Positions 8,566-16,463 of a DNA stretch of 64,000 nucleotides are shown here, piece by piece. Each line of letters starts with the position of its first letter. The first letter of the stretch is position 1. The notes under the pieces were generated by a model. The model was not told the origin of the DNA and searched no databases. It saw only the letters and a list, made by a program, of their open reading frames with translations. A program made the position numbers and the translations under genes. Source of the DNA: Haloarcula salinisoli (GTDB taxonomy: Archaea > Halobacteriota > Halobacteria > Halobacteriales > Haloarculaceae); assembly GCF_019599405.1 (NCBI RefSeq), contig NZ_RKLQ01000002.1, positions 1,121,677 to 1,185,676 on the forward strand. Reading direction: 5' to 3'.

Positions 8566-8786
8566 CAGCCAGAAAGCCCCGGCCAGCTAAACTCGGGGGC
8601 CTCGCTGTGCGCTTCCTTCGTGGTTCGAGAGAGCAAGGCTCTCTTGTCATCTGCTCACGGGCGGCGGAGCCGCCCGTTCGCAGGTTCGTGGGACTCGCAG
8701 AGTCCCACGCTCATCACGAAAGACGTTCCGCGTCTTTCGAACGACAGCGAGTCGCGGGACCGTAGCCACTCGGGGCTTTCTGGCTG
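8566..8786. repeat. Hairpin-cassette repeat element B
   Basis: A 221-bp noncoding element bounded by perfect 15-bp inverted termini: CAGCCAGAAAGCCCC at 8566-8580 and GGGGCTTTCTGGCTG at 8772-8786. It holds perfect hairpins at 8627-8634/8638-8645 (loop AAG), 8657-8665/8669-8677 (GGA), 8687-8696/8700-8709 (GCA) and 8717-8725/8731-8739 (5-nt loop). A degenerate extra terminus, AGAGCCAGAAGC, follows at about 8812. It sits between two minus-strand genes. No open reading frame is credible. Confidence 0.85.
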
Positions 8787-8832
8787 CTTTCGGTGTTCGA
8801 GACAATCAGGACAGAGCCAGAAGCAACGATTC

Positions 8833-10350
8833 CTACGAATTGAACTCCTTCGAGACCCACCCGGAGGGACCGGTCGGCGCGGGGTCGGTCTCCTCGCTCG
8901 TCTGGACGTTCCCGTCGCGGTCGACCATCCGGACGACGGCGGTGTGTGAGGAGCCGGGCGGGTCGTAGCTGTACTGCCACTGGCGCCAGGCGTCCTCGGC
9001 AGGGCCGTCGCCCTCGGCGGCGGGCAGGGGGTCTGAAAGGGTCGCCTCGGACCACGAGGAGCCGCCATCGGTCGAGACCTCGACTTTCGAGACGCCGCGA
9101 AGCCCCGCGTATGCGTGGCCGGCCAGCTGGCGCTGGCCGTCGTCGAGCATCGTGTCGTGTTTGAGCGTCGCGGTGGGTTTGACCGGGCCGGTCCCTTCCC
9201 AGCCGCGCTGTTCCCAGTAGCCGTCGACCTCGCGGTTCAGGAGCTCGATTTCCGTGAGCCACTTCGTGTTGACCTCGCCCCAGTGGCCCGGAATCACGGC
9301 GCGGACGGGGTAGCCGTGGCCCCGGGGCAACAGATTGCCGTTCATGCCGTAGACGGCCACCCCGCGGTTGAACGCCTCCATGGGGAACTCCACCTCGTAA
9401 CCGTCCTTGGCCTTGAGCAGCACACAGTCACAGTCGCTCTGGGGGCCGGCCTCCTCGACGAGGCGCTGGAGCGGGACGCCGGTCCAGAGGGCGGTGTCTA
9501 TCTTGTCGCCGTTTAGCTGGTCGCCGACACAGCGAAGCGTCGAGAACTGGTTCACAGCCTCCATCTCCTGCAGTTCGTCGTAGCTGAAGGTCTCCTCCGA
9601 CTCGACGGCGCCGGTTATCGAGAGCGTGTAGTCTTCGGCCTTCGCGTTCGGATCGATTGAGTTGATATCGACCTCGAAGAAGTTCTCGCTCACCAGCGGC
9701 TCGATACCGTCGATGTCGAAAGAGTTGCGCTCGGCAGTGTCGAGTTTCGCCTGAAGGTCCTCGTTGTCGACGCCCTCGGCGTCCAGCGGTGGGGCCTTCT
9801 CGCCCATCGAACTCCCTCGCTGGCCGACACTGACACCGACCGCGGTGGCGCCCAGCGCGACCCCGACCGTCGAGAGGGCCCGTCGGCGTTTCGAGGATAT
9901 GGGGTCCGTACTGCCTCGATAGGCGTCGAACGCCTGGGCGAGCGCGACGACGGCGACTGCCGGGACGACCGGCCCCAGCGCGAGGACGAGCGTCCGGGTG
10001 ATGGCGGCGGTGACGAGCCAGGTGAACACCGCCGTCCCGACGGTCGGGAGCAGGCGGTTGTTGGTCTCGCGTCCGGCGAGGACGGCGGCGGTGATGCCTG
10101 CGCCAAACAGGAGCCAGGTCAGGGCGACAGCCGTGGCCAGGTTCAGCTGCTGGCCGAGGCTGCCCAGATAGGTGATGGCGAACGTGACGATCTCTCCCGG
10201 CATCGTCCGCGAGAGCGTTCGCTCGATAGGCGAGGCGACGAACGTCGGCGTGTAGCCGGTCGCGGCGTAGGAGCCGGCGACGCCGGCGGCCCCGGCGGCG
10301 AGACCGACCAGCAGTTGCCCGCCGCGACTGTCGAGCAAGGCGTCTTTCAT
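8833..10350 (-). CDS. Membrane-anchored sulfite oxidase-family molybdopterin oxidoreductase
   Basis: The 505-residue product has about five transmembrane helices (residues about 10-185), a basic SSKRRRA stop-transfer stretch, then a molybdopterin-binding domain of the sulfite oxidase/nitrate reductase family and a C-terminal dimerisation-type Ig domain. The Mo-ligand cysteine is Cys274 in TLRCVGDQLNGD; the MNGNLLPRGHGYPVRAVIPGHWGE and VNTKWLTEIEL blocks are typical of the cofactor pocket. The substrate is not evident: sulfite or an S/N-oxide are both possible. The ATG at 10350 was chosen because the upstream in-frame 60 residues are not hydrophobic and lack family character. Fusion of an N-terminal membrane domain places the catalytic domain at the membrane. 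Confidence 0.88.
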   Translation of the reverse strand: MKDALLDSRGGQLLVGLAAGAAGVAGSYAATGYTPTFVASPIERTLSRTMPGEIVTFAITYLGSLGQQLNLATAVALTWLLFGAGITAAVLAGRETNNRLLPTVGTAVFTWLVTAAITRTLVLALGPVVPAVAVVALAQAFDAYRGSTDPISSKRRRALSTVGVALGATAVGVSVGQRGSSMGEKAPPLDAEGVDNEDLQAKLDTAERNSFDIDGIEPLVSENFFEVDINSIDPNAKAEDYTLSITGAVESEETFSYDELQEMEAVNQFSTLRCVGDQLNGDKIDTALWTGVPLQRLVEEAGPQSDCDCVLLKAKDGYEVEFPMEAFNRGVAVYGMNGNLLPRGHGYPVRAVIPGHWGEVNTKWLTEIELLNREVDGYWEQRGWEGTGPVKPTATLKHDTMLDDGQRQLAGHAYAGLRGVSKVEVSTDGGSSWSEATLSDPLPAAEGDGPAEDAWRQWQYSYDPPGSSHTAVVRMVDRDGNVQTSEETDPAPTGPSGWVSKEFNS

Positions 10351-10446
10351 GGCTACGGCTTGGCAAACCGCCACAAAAGGTGTTTTTCCAACACTGTTCC
10401 AATTTCGTCCCAAAGAGCGATATGGCACTGTCCCGTTCGCGGTGGT

Positions 10447-10566
10447 ATGAGCGACGACGCCGGCCGGCCCTGCCCGCTGTGTGACCGGTCGATGTACCAC
10501 CGACACTGCAAGTACGTCTGCCCGGAACACGGCGTCGTCTACGACTGTGCCGACACGTTCTACTGA
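10447..10566 (+). CDS. Very small zinc-finger protein
   Basis: A 39-residue protein rich in Cys and His: CPLCD near the N terminus, then HRHCKYVCPEHG and YDC. The spacing suggests one zinc-binding site, as in the small zinc-finger proteins of haloarchaea that affect growth, swarming or biofilms in Haloferax (family knowledge). No membrane segment. It starts at the ATG at 10447, preceded by CCAAAGAGCGATATGG; a longer in-frame reading from 10315 overlaps the divergent oxidoreductase gene and is unlikely. It lies divergently between the oxidoreductase and the sensor kinase. Partner unknown. Confidence 0.7.
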   Translation: MSDDAGRPCPLCDRSMYHRHCKYVCPEHGVVYDCADTFY

Positions 10567-10692
10567 GACGGACTGTCGTCGTGCGTTTCCGGAGTATGCC
10601 GGCCCCGAACGGCAGATAGCGGAACTAATCTACGAGCACCCGTACGACCGGTCAGGGCCCTGTGACAGCCGCCCCGCCGGGCTGCTGGCGGA

Positions 10693-10698
10693 TTTATA
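10693..10698 (+). promoter_or_regulatory. TATA box of the sensor kinase gene
   Basis: TTTATA centred 27 nt upstream of the ATG at 10723, the spacing that gives a leaderless transcript in haloarchaea. It also fixes the start codon of the kinase gene. Confidence 0.65.
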
Positions 10699-10722
10699 GG
10701 GATGGACACGTAGTATGAGCCA

Positions 10723-13572
10723 ATGAGTAGTGAGGGCGACATCCGCGTGCTCCACGTCGACGACGAACGGGAGTTCGCGGAGGTCGCTGCCATGCACCTC
10801 GAACGGACTGACGAGGGCCTGGAGGTGGTCAACGAGTTCTCGGCCCGGGACGGGCTGGACCGACTCCGCACCGACCGCATCGATTGTGTCGTCAGCGACC
10901 ACGATATGCCGGCGATGGACGGACTGGAGTTCCTGAAGGCCGTCCGCGAGGAGTTCCAGGAACTGCCCTTCATCCTCTTTACCGGGAAGGGCAACGAGGA
11001 GATAGCGAGCGACGCCATCAGCGCGGGGGTCACGGAGTACCTCCAGAAGGACGTCGGCACCGACCAGTACACCGTGCTGGCGAACCGTATCAGACGGGCG
11101 GTCGGCGAGACCCGGGCCAAGTCGGCGCTCCAGGAGTCGGAACGACAGCTCTCGACGCTCATCTCGAACCTGCCGGGGATGGTGTATCGGGCGCGCAACG
11201 AGCCCGGCTGGCCGATGGAGTTCGTCAGCGACGGCGTCGCCGACCTGGTCGGCTATTCGCCCGAGACCATCGAGTCCGGCGACGTGATGTGGGGCTCGCT
11301 CATCGACGAGGCGGACGCCGACCGGATCGACCCCCTGGTCGAGGCGAGCATCAGAGCCGAGGAACCGTTCGAGGTGAGCTATCGGGTCACGACGGCAGGT
11401 GGCGAACACCGATGGCTGTGGGAACGGGGACGGGTCGTCGGGAGGGCGAGGGCTTCGACCTCGAGGGAAGACGGACCCGCCGGCTCCGTCGACAGCGACG
11501 ACGGCGTCGAGCTGCTGGAGGGGTTCATCACCGACATCACCGCCCGCAAGGAACGCGAACGCGAACTGGAACGCGAGCGGGAGTTCACGGAGACCCTCGT
11601 CGACACGCTCGATGACGTGTTCTATCTGATCAACCTCGACGGGGAGTTGCTGCGCTGGAACGACACCACGACGGCGGTGCTGGGCTACAGCGACGAGGAA
11701 CTCTCGACGATGACGGCCTTCGACCTCATCCCGTCGGAGTTCCACGAGAAGGTCGGCGAGACCATCGAGCGGACCGTCCAGACAGGGCAGGCCACCTTCG
11801 AGGCGCCGCTGGTGACGGCCGACGGCGAGCGCATCCGTCACGAGTTCCGGGGGTCGCTCATCGAGGACGGGAGCGGCGACCTGCTCGGCGTCGCCGGTAT
11901 CGCTCGCGACATCACCGAACAGCGCGAGCGCGAACGGACGCTCGAACAGTACCGGACCCTCGTCGAGAACGTCGGCGACCCGATGTACGTCCTCGACGCT
12001 GACGGGCGGATACAGATGGCCAACGACGCCATGGTCGCCCATCTGGGGTACGAGCGCACCGATATCGTCGGCAGCGACCCCGAGCGGTTCATGCCGCCCG
12101 AGGACGTCGAGCGAGCGACCGACGTGCTCACCGACCTGCTGGGCTCGCCCGAGCGGACGTGGGAGACAGTCGAGATGCGAACTATCGACGCCGACGGGAA
12201 CCGGACTGTCACCGAGAACAAGGTCGCACCGCTGGTCGACGCCGACGGCGAGTTCGCCGGCTCGGTGGGAGTGATGCGCGACGTCACCGACCGGAAGCAG
12301 CGCGACCGGGAGCTGGGGCGCTACGAGACTATCGTGGAGGCCGTCGGCGACCCCGTATACGCCCTCGACGAGGACGGCACCTTCACGTTCGTCAACGAGG
12401 CCATCGAGCCGATGACCGGGTACAGTCCCGCGGAACTCGTCGGCGAGCACATCGGGACCATCATGACCGACGAGGACCTCGCGCGGGGCGACCAGCTCAT
12501 CCAGGAGCTGCTCGCTGACCCCGACACCGACAGCGGCACGCTGGAGATGGACGTAGTGACGAAGTGGGACGAGCATATCCCGTCGGAGAACAACCTCGCC
12601 TTGCTCCCGAGCGACGACGGCTTTGCGGGTACCGCCGGCATCATCCGTGACATCCACGAGCGCAAGGCCCGTGAGAAGCGTCTCTCGGAGTTCGCCTCCG
12701 TCGTCAGCCACGACCTCCGGAACCCGCTCAACGTCGTCCAGGGGCGGCTCTCGCTGGCCCTGGAGACCGGTGACGTGGGTCACCTCGACGCCGCTGCCGG
12801 GGCAGCCGACCGGATGGAACAGCTCATCGAGGACCTGCTGACCCTCGCCCGCCAGGGCGATGCCGTCGGGAGCGTCGAGCGGATAGACGTCGCGACGGCT
12901 GCCGAGGAGGCGTGGGCGAGCGTCGACACTCGAGGGGCGACGCTGGAACTGGTCGATACCGCGACCGTCGACGCCGACCCGGACCGGCTGCAGGAGCTTC
13001 TGGAGAACCTGTTTCGCAACGCCGTCGAGCACGGCTCGACGAGCCCTGCCTCGCAGGCTCGGCAGGACGCCGTGGAACACGGTTCCACGGGCAGTCGGCC
13101 GGGGGCCGACGACGCCGTCGAGCATGGTCGTTCGAGAGACGGCAAAGCCGTCTCTCGTGATGACGAAAATTCCCAAGGGGAATTTTCGAACCACTCGACG
13201 GGCCCTGCCTCGCAGGCTCCGCAGGACAGCGCGGAACAGGAGACGACCCCCCACAGGCCGACGTACGACTCCATCTCCAGGCGGCCGCCCGAGGACGCTC
13301 TCACGGTGGACCTGACGGTGACTGTGGGGACGATGTCGGCAGATAGCGATGGCTTGATCGGGTTCTACGTGGCCGACGACGGCCCCGGAATCCCGCCGGA
13401 GCACCGCGAGAAAGTGTTCGAACGGGGCTACACCACGGCCAAAGGTGGGACCGGCTTCGGTCTCGCCATCGTCGAGGATATCGCGACGGCCCACGGCTGG
13501 TCGGTGCGGGCGACCGAGAGCGAGTCTGGGGGCGCCCGCTTCGAGTTCACGACGAGTCGGGCCGACCGCTGA
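10723..13572 (+). CDS. Hybrid sensor histidine kinase (REC-PAS x4-HisKA-HATPase) with hairpin-encoded insert
   Basis: A 949-residue soluble kinase. Domains in order: receiver (about 5-125, phospho-acceptor Asp59 in VVSDHDMP, Lys in YLQKD), four PAS domains (about 140-275, 285-405, 405-525, 530-655), HisKA with His663 in SHDLRNPLN, and a HATPase domain with N-box FRNAVEHG (Asn766), ADDGPGIP and GTGFGLAIV. No membrane spans, so it probably senses cytoplasmic redox, light or ligand signals through PAS. Residues about 772-858, between the N-box and the next strand, are an insertion encoded by hairpin DNA in which AVEHG is repeated three times. The reading frame stays open. No adjacent response regulator shares its operon. 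Confidence 0.93.
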   Translation: MSSEGDIRVLHVDDEREFAEVAAMHLERTDEGLEVVNEFSARDGLDRLRTDRIDCVVSDHDMPAMDGLEFLKAVREEFQELPFILFTGKGNEEIASDAISAGVTEYLQKDVGTDQYTVLANRIRRAVGETRAKSALQESERQLSTLISNLPGMVYRARNEPGWPMEFVSDGVADLVGYSPETIESGDVMWGSLIDEADADRIDPLVEASIRAEEPFEVSYRVTTAGGEHRWLWERGRVVGRARASTSREDGPAGSVDSDDGVELLEGFITDITARKERERELEREREFTETLVDTLDDVFYLINLDGELLRWNDTTTAVLGYSDEELSTMTAFDLIPSEFHEKVGETIERTVQTGQATFEAPLVTADGERIRHEFRGSLIEDGSGDLLGVAGIARDITEQRERERTLEQYRTLVENVGDPMYVLDADGRIQMANDAMVAHLGYERTDIVGSDPERFMPPEDVERATDVLTDLLGSPERTWETVEMRTIDADGNRTVTENKVAPLVDADGEFAGSVGVMRDVTDRKQRDRELGRYETIVEAVGDPVYALDEDGTFTFVNEAIEPMTGYSPAELVGEHIGTIMTDEDLARGDQLIQELLADPDTDSGTLEMDVVTKWDEHIPSENNLALLPSDDGFAGTAGIIRDIHERKAREKRLSEFASVVSHDLRNPLNVVQGRLSLALETGDVGHLDAAAGAADRMEQLIEDLLTLARQGDAVGSVERIDVATAAEEAWASVDTRGATLELVDTATVDADPDRLQELLENLFRNAVEHGSTSPASQARQDAVEHGSTGSRPGADDAVEHGRSRDGKAVSRDDENSQGEFSNHSTGPASQAPQDSAEQETTPHRPTYDSISRRPPEDALTVDLTVTVGTMSADSDGLIGFYVADDGPGIPPEHREKVFERGYTTAKGGTGFGLAIVEDIATAHGWSVRATESESGGARFEFTTSRADR
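13020..13230 (+). repeat. Hairpin cassettes inside the kinase coding sequence
   Basis: Within the ATPase domain lie consecutive perfect hairpins: GTCGGCC-GGG-GGCCGAC (13094-13110), CGAGAGACGGC-AAA-GCCGTCTCTCG (13133-13157), the linker TGATGA (13158-13163), CGAAAATTCCC-AAG-GGGAATTTTCG (13164-13188) and AACCAC (13189-13194). The same hairpin-TGATGA-hairpin-AACCAC layout occurs in noncoding element F (63400-63455). Upstream, three copies of a GCCGTCGAGCAYGG-like sequence encode AVEHG. The frame used avoids both TGA triplets of the linker. Confidence 0.85.
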
Positions 13573-14209
13573 AGTGTCGGTACGTCGGGCCGGCCAGTAC
13601 GAGAAGCGAGAGCGAACCCAGCAGGAGCAACAGCTGTGGCAGCGCCTCGATAGAGACGCCCTGCAGCGTCAGCGACCGCATCGACGCGCCCGCGACGACC
13701 TCGACGACGACCCACGGAATCTCACCGACGAAGGTGCCGACGACGAACGCCCGCGTCGAGACGCCCGCGAAGCCGGCGCCGTAGGAGACGGGGTCGGCCG
13801 GCACCGGCGAGAGCCGGGCCGCCAGGACACCGCGTGTCTCGCCGGTCACTTCGATGATTCGCTGGCCGGACTCGCCCAGCCAGCCGAACATCCCGCCTTG
13901 CTCGCCGGCCCGCTCGGCAAAGCGGTAGGGGATGAGACAGGTCACCAGCGCGCCCATCAGCGCCACTGGAATCCCGTATCCGATGCCCAGCACGAAGCCG
14001 ACGAAGGCCGAGAGCGGCATCGTCGGCCACGCGAAGAACGGGCGGACGAGATACAGCGTGACGATGACGCCCGCGAGATACACCGGGTGGTCGGCGAGAT
14101 GCATGGCCTCCCCGATGAGTCGAGCCGGGGAGAAGACGACGGCGACGGCGGCGACGGCGGCGACGAGGGCGGCCGAGCCAAGCAGCTGTCGCTTCGCGAG
14201 ACTGTCCAT
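13547..14209 (-). CDS. TVP38/TMEM64 (VTT-domain) membrane protein
   Basis: The 220-residue protein has about six hydrophobic segments, including the family core: a re-entrant FVGFVLGIGYGIPVALMGALV glycine-rich stretch and the later STRAFVVGTFVGEIPWVVVEVVAG helix. VTT/DedA-superfamily proteins act in the membrane and several scramble or flip lipids; the substrate here is unknown. The start at 14209 gives a short charged N terminus before the first helix. It is convergent with the kinase gene and its 3' end overlaps the kinase 3' end by 26 bp, so no terminator separates them. Confidence 0.85.
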   Translation of the reverse strand: MDSLAKRQLLGSAALVAAVAAVAVVFSPARLIGEAMHLADHPVYLAGVIVTLYLVRPFFAWPTMPLSAFVGFVLGIGYGIPVALMGALVTCLIPYRFAERAGEQGGMFGWLGESGQRIIEVTGETRGVLAARLSPVPADPVSYGAGFAGVSTRAFVVGTFVGEIPWVVVEVVAGASMRSLTLQGVSIEALPQLLLLLGSLSLLVLAGPTYRHFSGRPDSS

Positions 14210-14271
14210 CTACACGTGTGACTGGGGCGGGCCGTCAAACCTCTTGTGGTGGGCGTCAGCGGGGATACTAT

Positions 14272-14298
14272 ATAAAAAAGCCGGAGGGGAGCCTCCGG
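14272..14298 (-). terminator. Hairpin plus oligo-T terminator
   Basis: On the minus strand CCGGAGG-CTCC-CCTCCGG (14281-14298) is followed by CTTTTTTATA, directly after the stop codon of the small HTH gene at 14301. A hairpin with a U run is a plausible archaeal terminator; in archaea the U run is the main signal. Confidence 0.65.
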
Positions 14299-14300
14299 TG

Positions 14301-14480
14301 TTAGTTGCGTGTCGTCGTTCCGACGGCGCCCTGGTCTTCGGACCGGAGGGTGATGCCGCGGGAGCGGAGTTCCGACGCGAGTTCGCTTTCGTCAACGCCT
14401 GCTCGTGCCGCTATCTGAGAGAGGCTCAGCTCCGTCGTCTGGTACATTTCGACCGACTCGCTGAGTGGTGTGTAAGTCAT
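14301..14480 (-). CDS. Small helix-turn-helix protein (UPF0175-like)
   Basis: A 59-residue protein whose centre (residues 7-42, SVEMYQTTELSLSQIAARAG to ELRSRGITL) reads as an HTH like that in UPF0175-type antitoxin-associated proteins and short haloarchaeal regulators. No toxin gene is adjacent, so a stand-alone regulator is equally possible. The ATG at 14480 is supported by TTATAA at 14507-14512, about 28 nt upstream, giving a leaderless mRNA; a longer in-frame start at 14597 would run through this AT-rich promoter. Followed by a strong hairpin terminator. Divergent from the 14694 gene. Confidence 0.65.
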   Translation of the reverse strand: MTYTPLSESVEMYQTTELSLSQIAARAGVDESELASELRSRGITLRSEDQGAVGTTTRN

Positions 14481-14693
14481 TGCACTCGAATAATACGACT
14501 CGATTGTTATAACTCTTGTCCAAAAAACGATACATATGTCATAGATAGTCAGACAGAATAACGGACTATCAGCATATATAGTTCTATAGATGGACAAACG
14601 TCATAATCAGTTGCGTTCGGATTGCAAGCCGTTCCCACGAACTCGACACCGCCAGCGGTAAGGATTAATCCGGTCGCACTCCTCGTGGCTGGT

Positions 14694-15062
14694 GTGTCCG
14701 ACGACGCGCCCGACCCCGTGGAACTCGGGGTGGAACTGCTCGCCCACCTGGAACAGGAGTCGCTGTCGGTCGCCGAGGCGATGGACCGCATCGAGACGGT
14801 CACCACGAACCCCGGCGTCCAGCGCGAGATTCTCGACACCGCGGCGATGCGCGGCGTCATCGACCGCGAGGACGGGCTCGTCCGGCCCACCTCGGGCGGG
14901 ACCTACGTCAGCTTCGACGCCGACGTGGTGGTCCGGGAGGGCGACTTTTCGTGTGAGCGCTGTGGGGCCGCCATCAGCACCGGCCACTTCGTCCAGTTCG
15001 ACGGCGGCGAACTCGGGCCCTTCGGCTCGACGTGTATTCGAAAAGTGCTGGGGAGAGAGTAG
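14694..15062 (+). CDS. Haloarchaeal winged-helix/zinc-ribbon protein (DUF5830-like)
   Basis: About 122 residues. The N-terminal two thirds are helical (DPVELGVELLAHLEQESLS... AMDRIETVTTNPGVQREIL) and end in a wing-like GVIDREDGLVRPTSGG, so a DNA-binding winged helix is plausible. The C terminus has Cys pairs (CERCG... FGSTC) forming a zinc ribbon-like knuckle. I recall a haloarchaeal DUF of this form but cannot give a function. GTG at 14694 was chosen because GGATTAATCC lies about 28 nt upstream; an ATG at 14622 would put 24 extra, poorly conserved-looking residues over the promoter. Confidence 0.7.
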   Translation: MSDDAPDPVELGVELLAHLEQESLSVAEAMDRIETVTTNPGVQREILDTAAMRGVIDREDGLVRPTSGGTYVSFDADVVVREGDFSCERCGAAISTGHFVQFDGGELGPFGSTCIRKVLGRE

Positions 15063-15243
15063 GAGGACTCGACCGACGGGAGAGTCCTCCGAACGTGCGA
15101 GCGGCGGAGCCGGAGAGCAGTAGCGAGGCGCTGAACGAAGTGAAGCGCCTGGGACAAAGCGAGCGGCGGAGCCGCGAGCATAGCGAGGAATCGAGCGCAG
15201 CGAGATACCTCGAAAGCGAACCGGCGACCGGTATCCTGACTGT
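15063..15243. repeat. Hairpin-rich intergenic segment between convergent genes
   Basis: Between two converging stop codons lie several inverted repeats: GGAGGACTC/GAGTCCTCC around 15062-15092 followed by GAAC, GAGCGGC-GGA-GCCGCGAG near 15159-15178, and GCGCT...AGCGCC around 15129-15150. The style, short GC-rich stems with 3-nt loops in purine-rich spacer, matches the cassettes in the repeat elements, but the CAGCCAGAAAGCCCC termini are absent. It may also serve as a bidirectional terminator. Confidence 0.5.
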
Positions 15244-16191
15244 CTAGCGACCCTGTCGCAGTTCCTCGATGAGCGTCTGGATGGTCTCTTCCTGGGCCTC
15301 GATGCGTTCGTTCTGGCGCTCGATGGCTGTCGTGAGGTCGGCGACCTGCTGTTCGAGGGCGGCGATGTCGCCGCCGTCGTCGGCGCTGTCGGTTGCGGGG
15401 GCGACGGTCTGGGTGCTGGGCTCCGACGGCGCCGTCGTCTGGGTCGGCGCCGCCGTCTCGTCACCGTCACCCTCGTCATCGTCGTCGCTCACCAGCGGGT
15501 CGATGCCGCTCTCCAGTCCCAGCCCGCTGCTGTCGTCGGGTTCGTCCTCGGCGTCGGTCGCTACCTTCGCGTTGAGGTCGGAAAGCGACGCCACCTCGTG
15601 GAACGCAAACAGCGCCTCCTGGAGCGTCTTCCGGACCGCGGCGGCCTGGTCACTGGGCGCCTTGATTCGCTCGGGGCGGTCGTCGACGACGAGCACGATG
15701 GCCGTCGCGACCGACCCCTTCTCGAAGTCAAGGCCCGTGACGGCGTCGAACGGGTAGGACTCGAAGTCGTTGTCCCAGGTGACGCTGCCGATGTGTTTGA
15801 GCAGGCGCCCCTCCGTAATCACGAGCGTGAGCTCACTGAACCGGAAGACGCCCGTGACCTGCTCTTCGGCGTCGATGGCGTTCGAGGCTCGCAACGTGCC
15901 CTCGATGAGCCGTTCGAGGACGGCGTCGGCGCGGCTCCCGGGGACGCCAAAGTCCCGTTTCCCGTCGGTGTAGACGAGCGTGAACTTCGTCTTCCGACGT
16001 CCTTCCGAGATAGTCAGTCGTTCGAAGTCGAAGGGGTAGGCCGCTACCTTCTCGTCGCTCAGCAGGCCTTCGCCACGGTAGACGAGCGTTCGTGTCGACG
16101 TGAAACAGACCGCGTCCTCGTCACCGAGGGTGACACCGGCCTGGATCTCCTCGTCTCCAAGCTCCTGTTTGACGAGGTCTGGAATATCCAT
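15244..16191 (-). CDS. Haloarchaeal PH-like domain protein with C-terminal coiled coil
   Basis: The 315-residue acidic protein appears to have two similar beta-rich halves (about 20-100 and 108-195; compare AYPFDFERLTISEGRRKTKFTLVY with SYPFDAVTGLDFEKGSVATAIVLV), which resemble bacterial PH-like domains. A low-complexity Asp/Thr/Pro linker (about 210-270) precedes a heptad coiled coil (IAALEQQVADLTTAIERQNERIEAQEE, about 275-312) that should oligomerise the protein. Function unknown. GATTTAAGC about 28 nt upstream of the ATG at 16191 supports this start. Convergent with the zinc-ribbon gene across a hairpin-rich spacer. Confidence 0.75.
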   Translation of the reverse strand: MDIPDLVKQELGDEEIQAGVTLGDEDAVCFTSTRTLVYRGEGLLSDEKVAAYPFDFERLTISEGRRKTKFTLVYTDGKRDFGVPGSRADAVLERLIEGTLRASNAIDAEEQVTGVFRFSELTLVITEGRLLKHIGSVTWDNDFESYPFDAVTGLDFEKGSVATAIVLVVDDRPERIKAPSDQAAAVRKTLQEALFAFHEVASLSDLNAKVATDAEDEPDDSSGLGLESGIDPLVSDDDDEGDGDETAAPTQTTAPSEPSTQTVAPATDSADDGGDIAALEQQVADLTTAIERQNERIEAQEETIQTLIEELRQGR

Positions 16192-16300
16192 GCAGGGTGG
16201 ATACCAGCGCGGTGGCTTAAATCCCCCGACCGTGTGAGGGCGCCACAGTCTCCGGGGAGATGAGAACCTTCAATACGGCGAGTGGCAAAGCACCGAGTGC

Positions 16301-16445
16301 GCCCGGGTGGCTTAGCTGGACATAGCGCCGCACTCATAGGGTCACACGACTCATGCGGTACCACACCGGCATGACCCGTGGGGTGCTCGTCACACCCCGG
16401 ACCTGGGTTATGCGGAGATCGAGGGTTCGGAGCCCTCCCCGGGCA
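16301..16445 (+). tRNA. Elongator tRNA-Met (CAU) with 71-nt intron
   Basis: Exons 16301-16338 and 16410-16445 form a 74-nt tRNA: acceptor GCCCGGG/CCCGGGC, D stem GCT/AGC, anticodon stem CCGCA/TGCGG around loop CTCATAA with anticodon CAT at 16335-16337, and T arm GAGGG-TTCGGAG-CCCTC; discriminator A. The intron (16339-16409) interrupts position 37/38. The splice sites form a textbook bulge-helix-bulge: central helix CTCA (16333-16336)/TGGG (16404-16407), bulges TAG and TTA, outer helices CCGCA/TGCGG and GGTC/GACC. This is the archaeal splicing endonuclease substrate. The acceptor stem excludes the initiator tRNA. CCA is not encoded. Confidence 0.95.
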
Positions 16446-16463
16446 TTTCTAAACCGTCACGGA

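Noticed and set aside
13158-13163. TGATGA in the kinase gene as an in-frame stop splitting the gene.
   Set aside because: In the kinase frame it reads CGT GAT GAC, and the ATPase motifs continue in the same frame downstream.
10630-13494. A 954-codon open frame on the strand opposite the sensor kinase, and similar long antisense frames at 4830-6842, 35105-36853 and 42287-44101.
   Set aside because: High-GC haloarchaeal genes keep the antisense frame open by codon bias. The translations are Val/Gly/Leu/Asp or Arg-rich with no domain, while the opposite strand encodes recognisable proteins.
16339-16409. A second tRNA or small RNA inside the tRNA-Met intron because of CATGCGG similarity and internal hairpins.
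   Set aside because: The segment is a well-formed intron with a perfect bulge-helix-bulge; internal stems are expected in it and no separate cloverleaf is possible.
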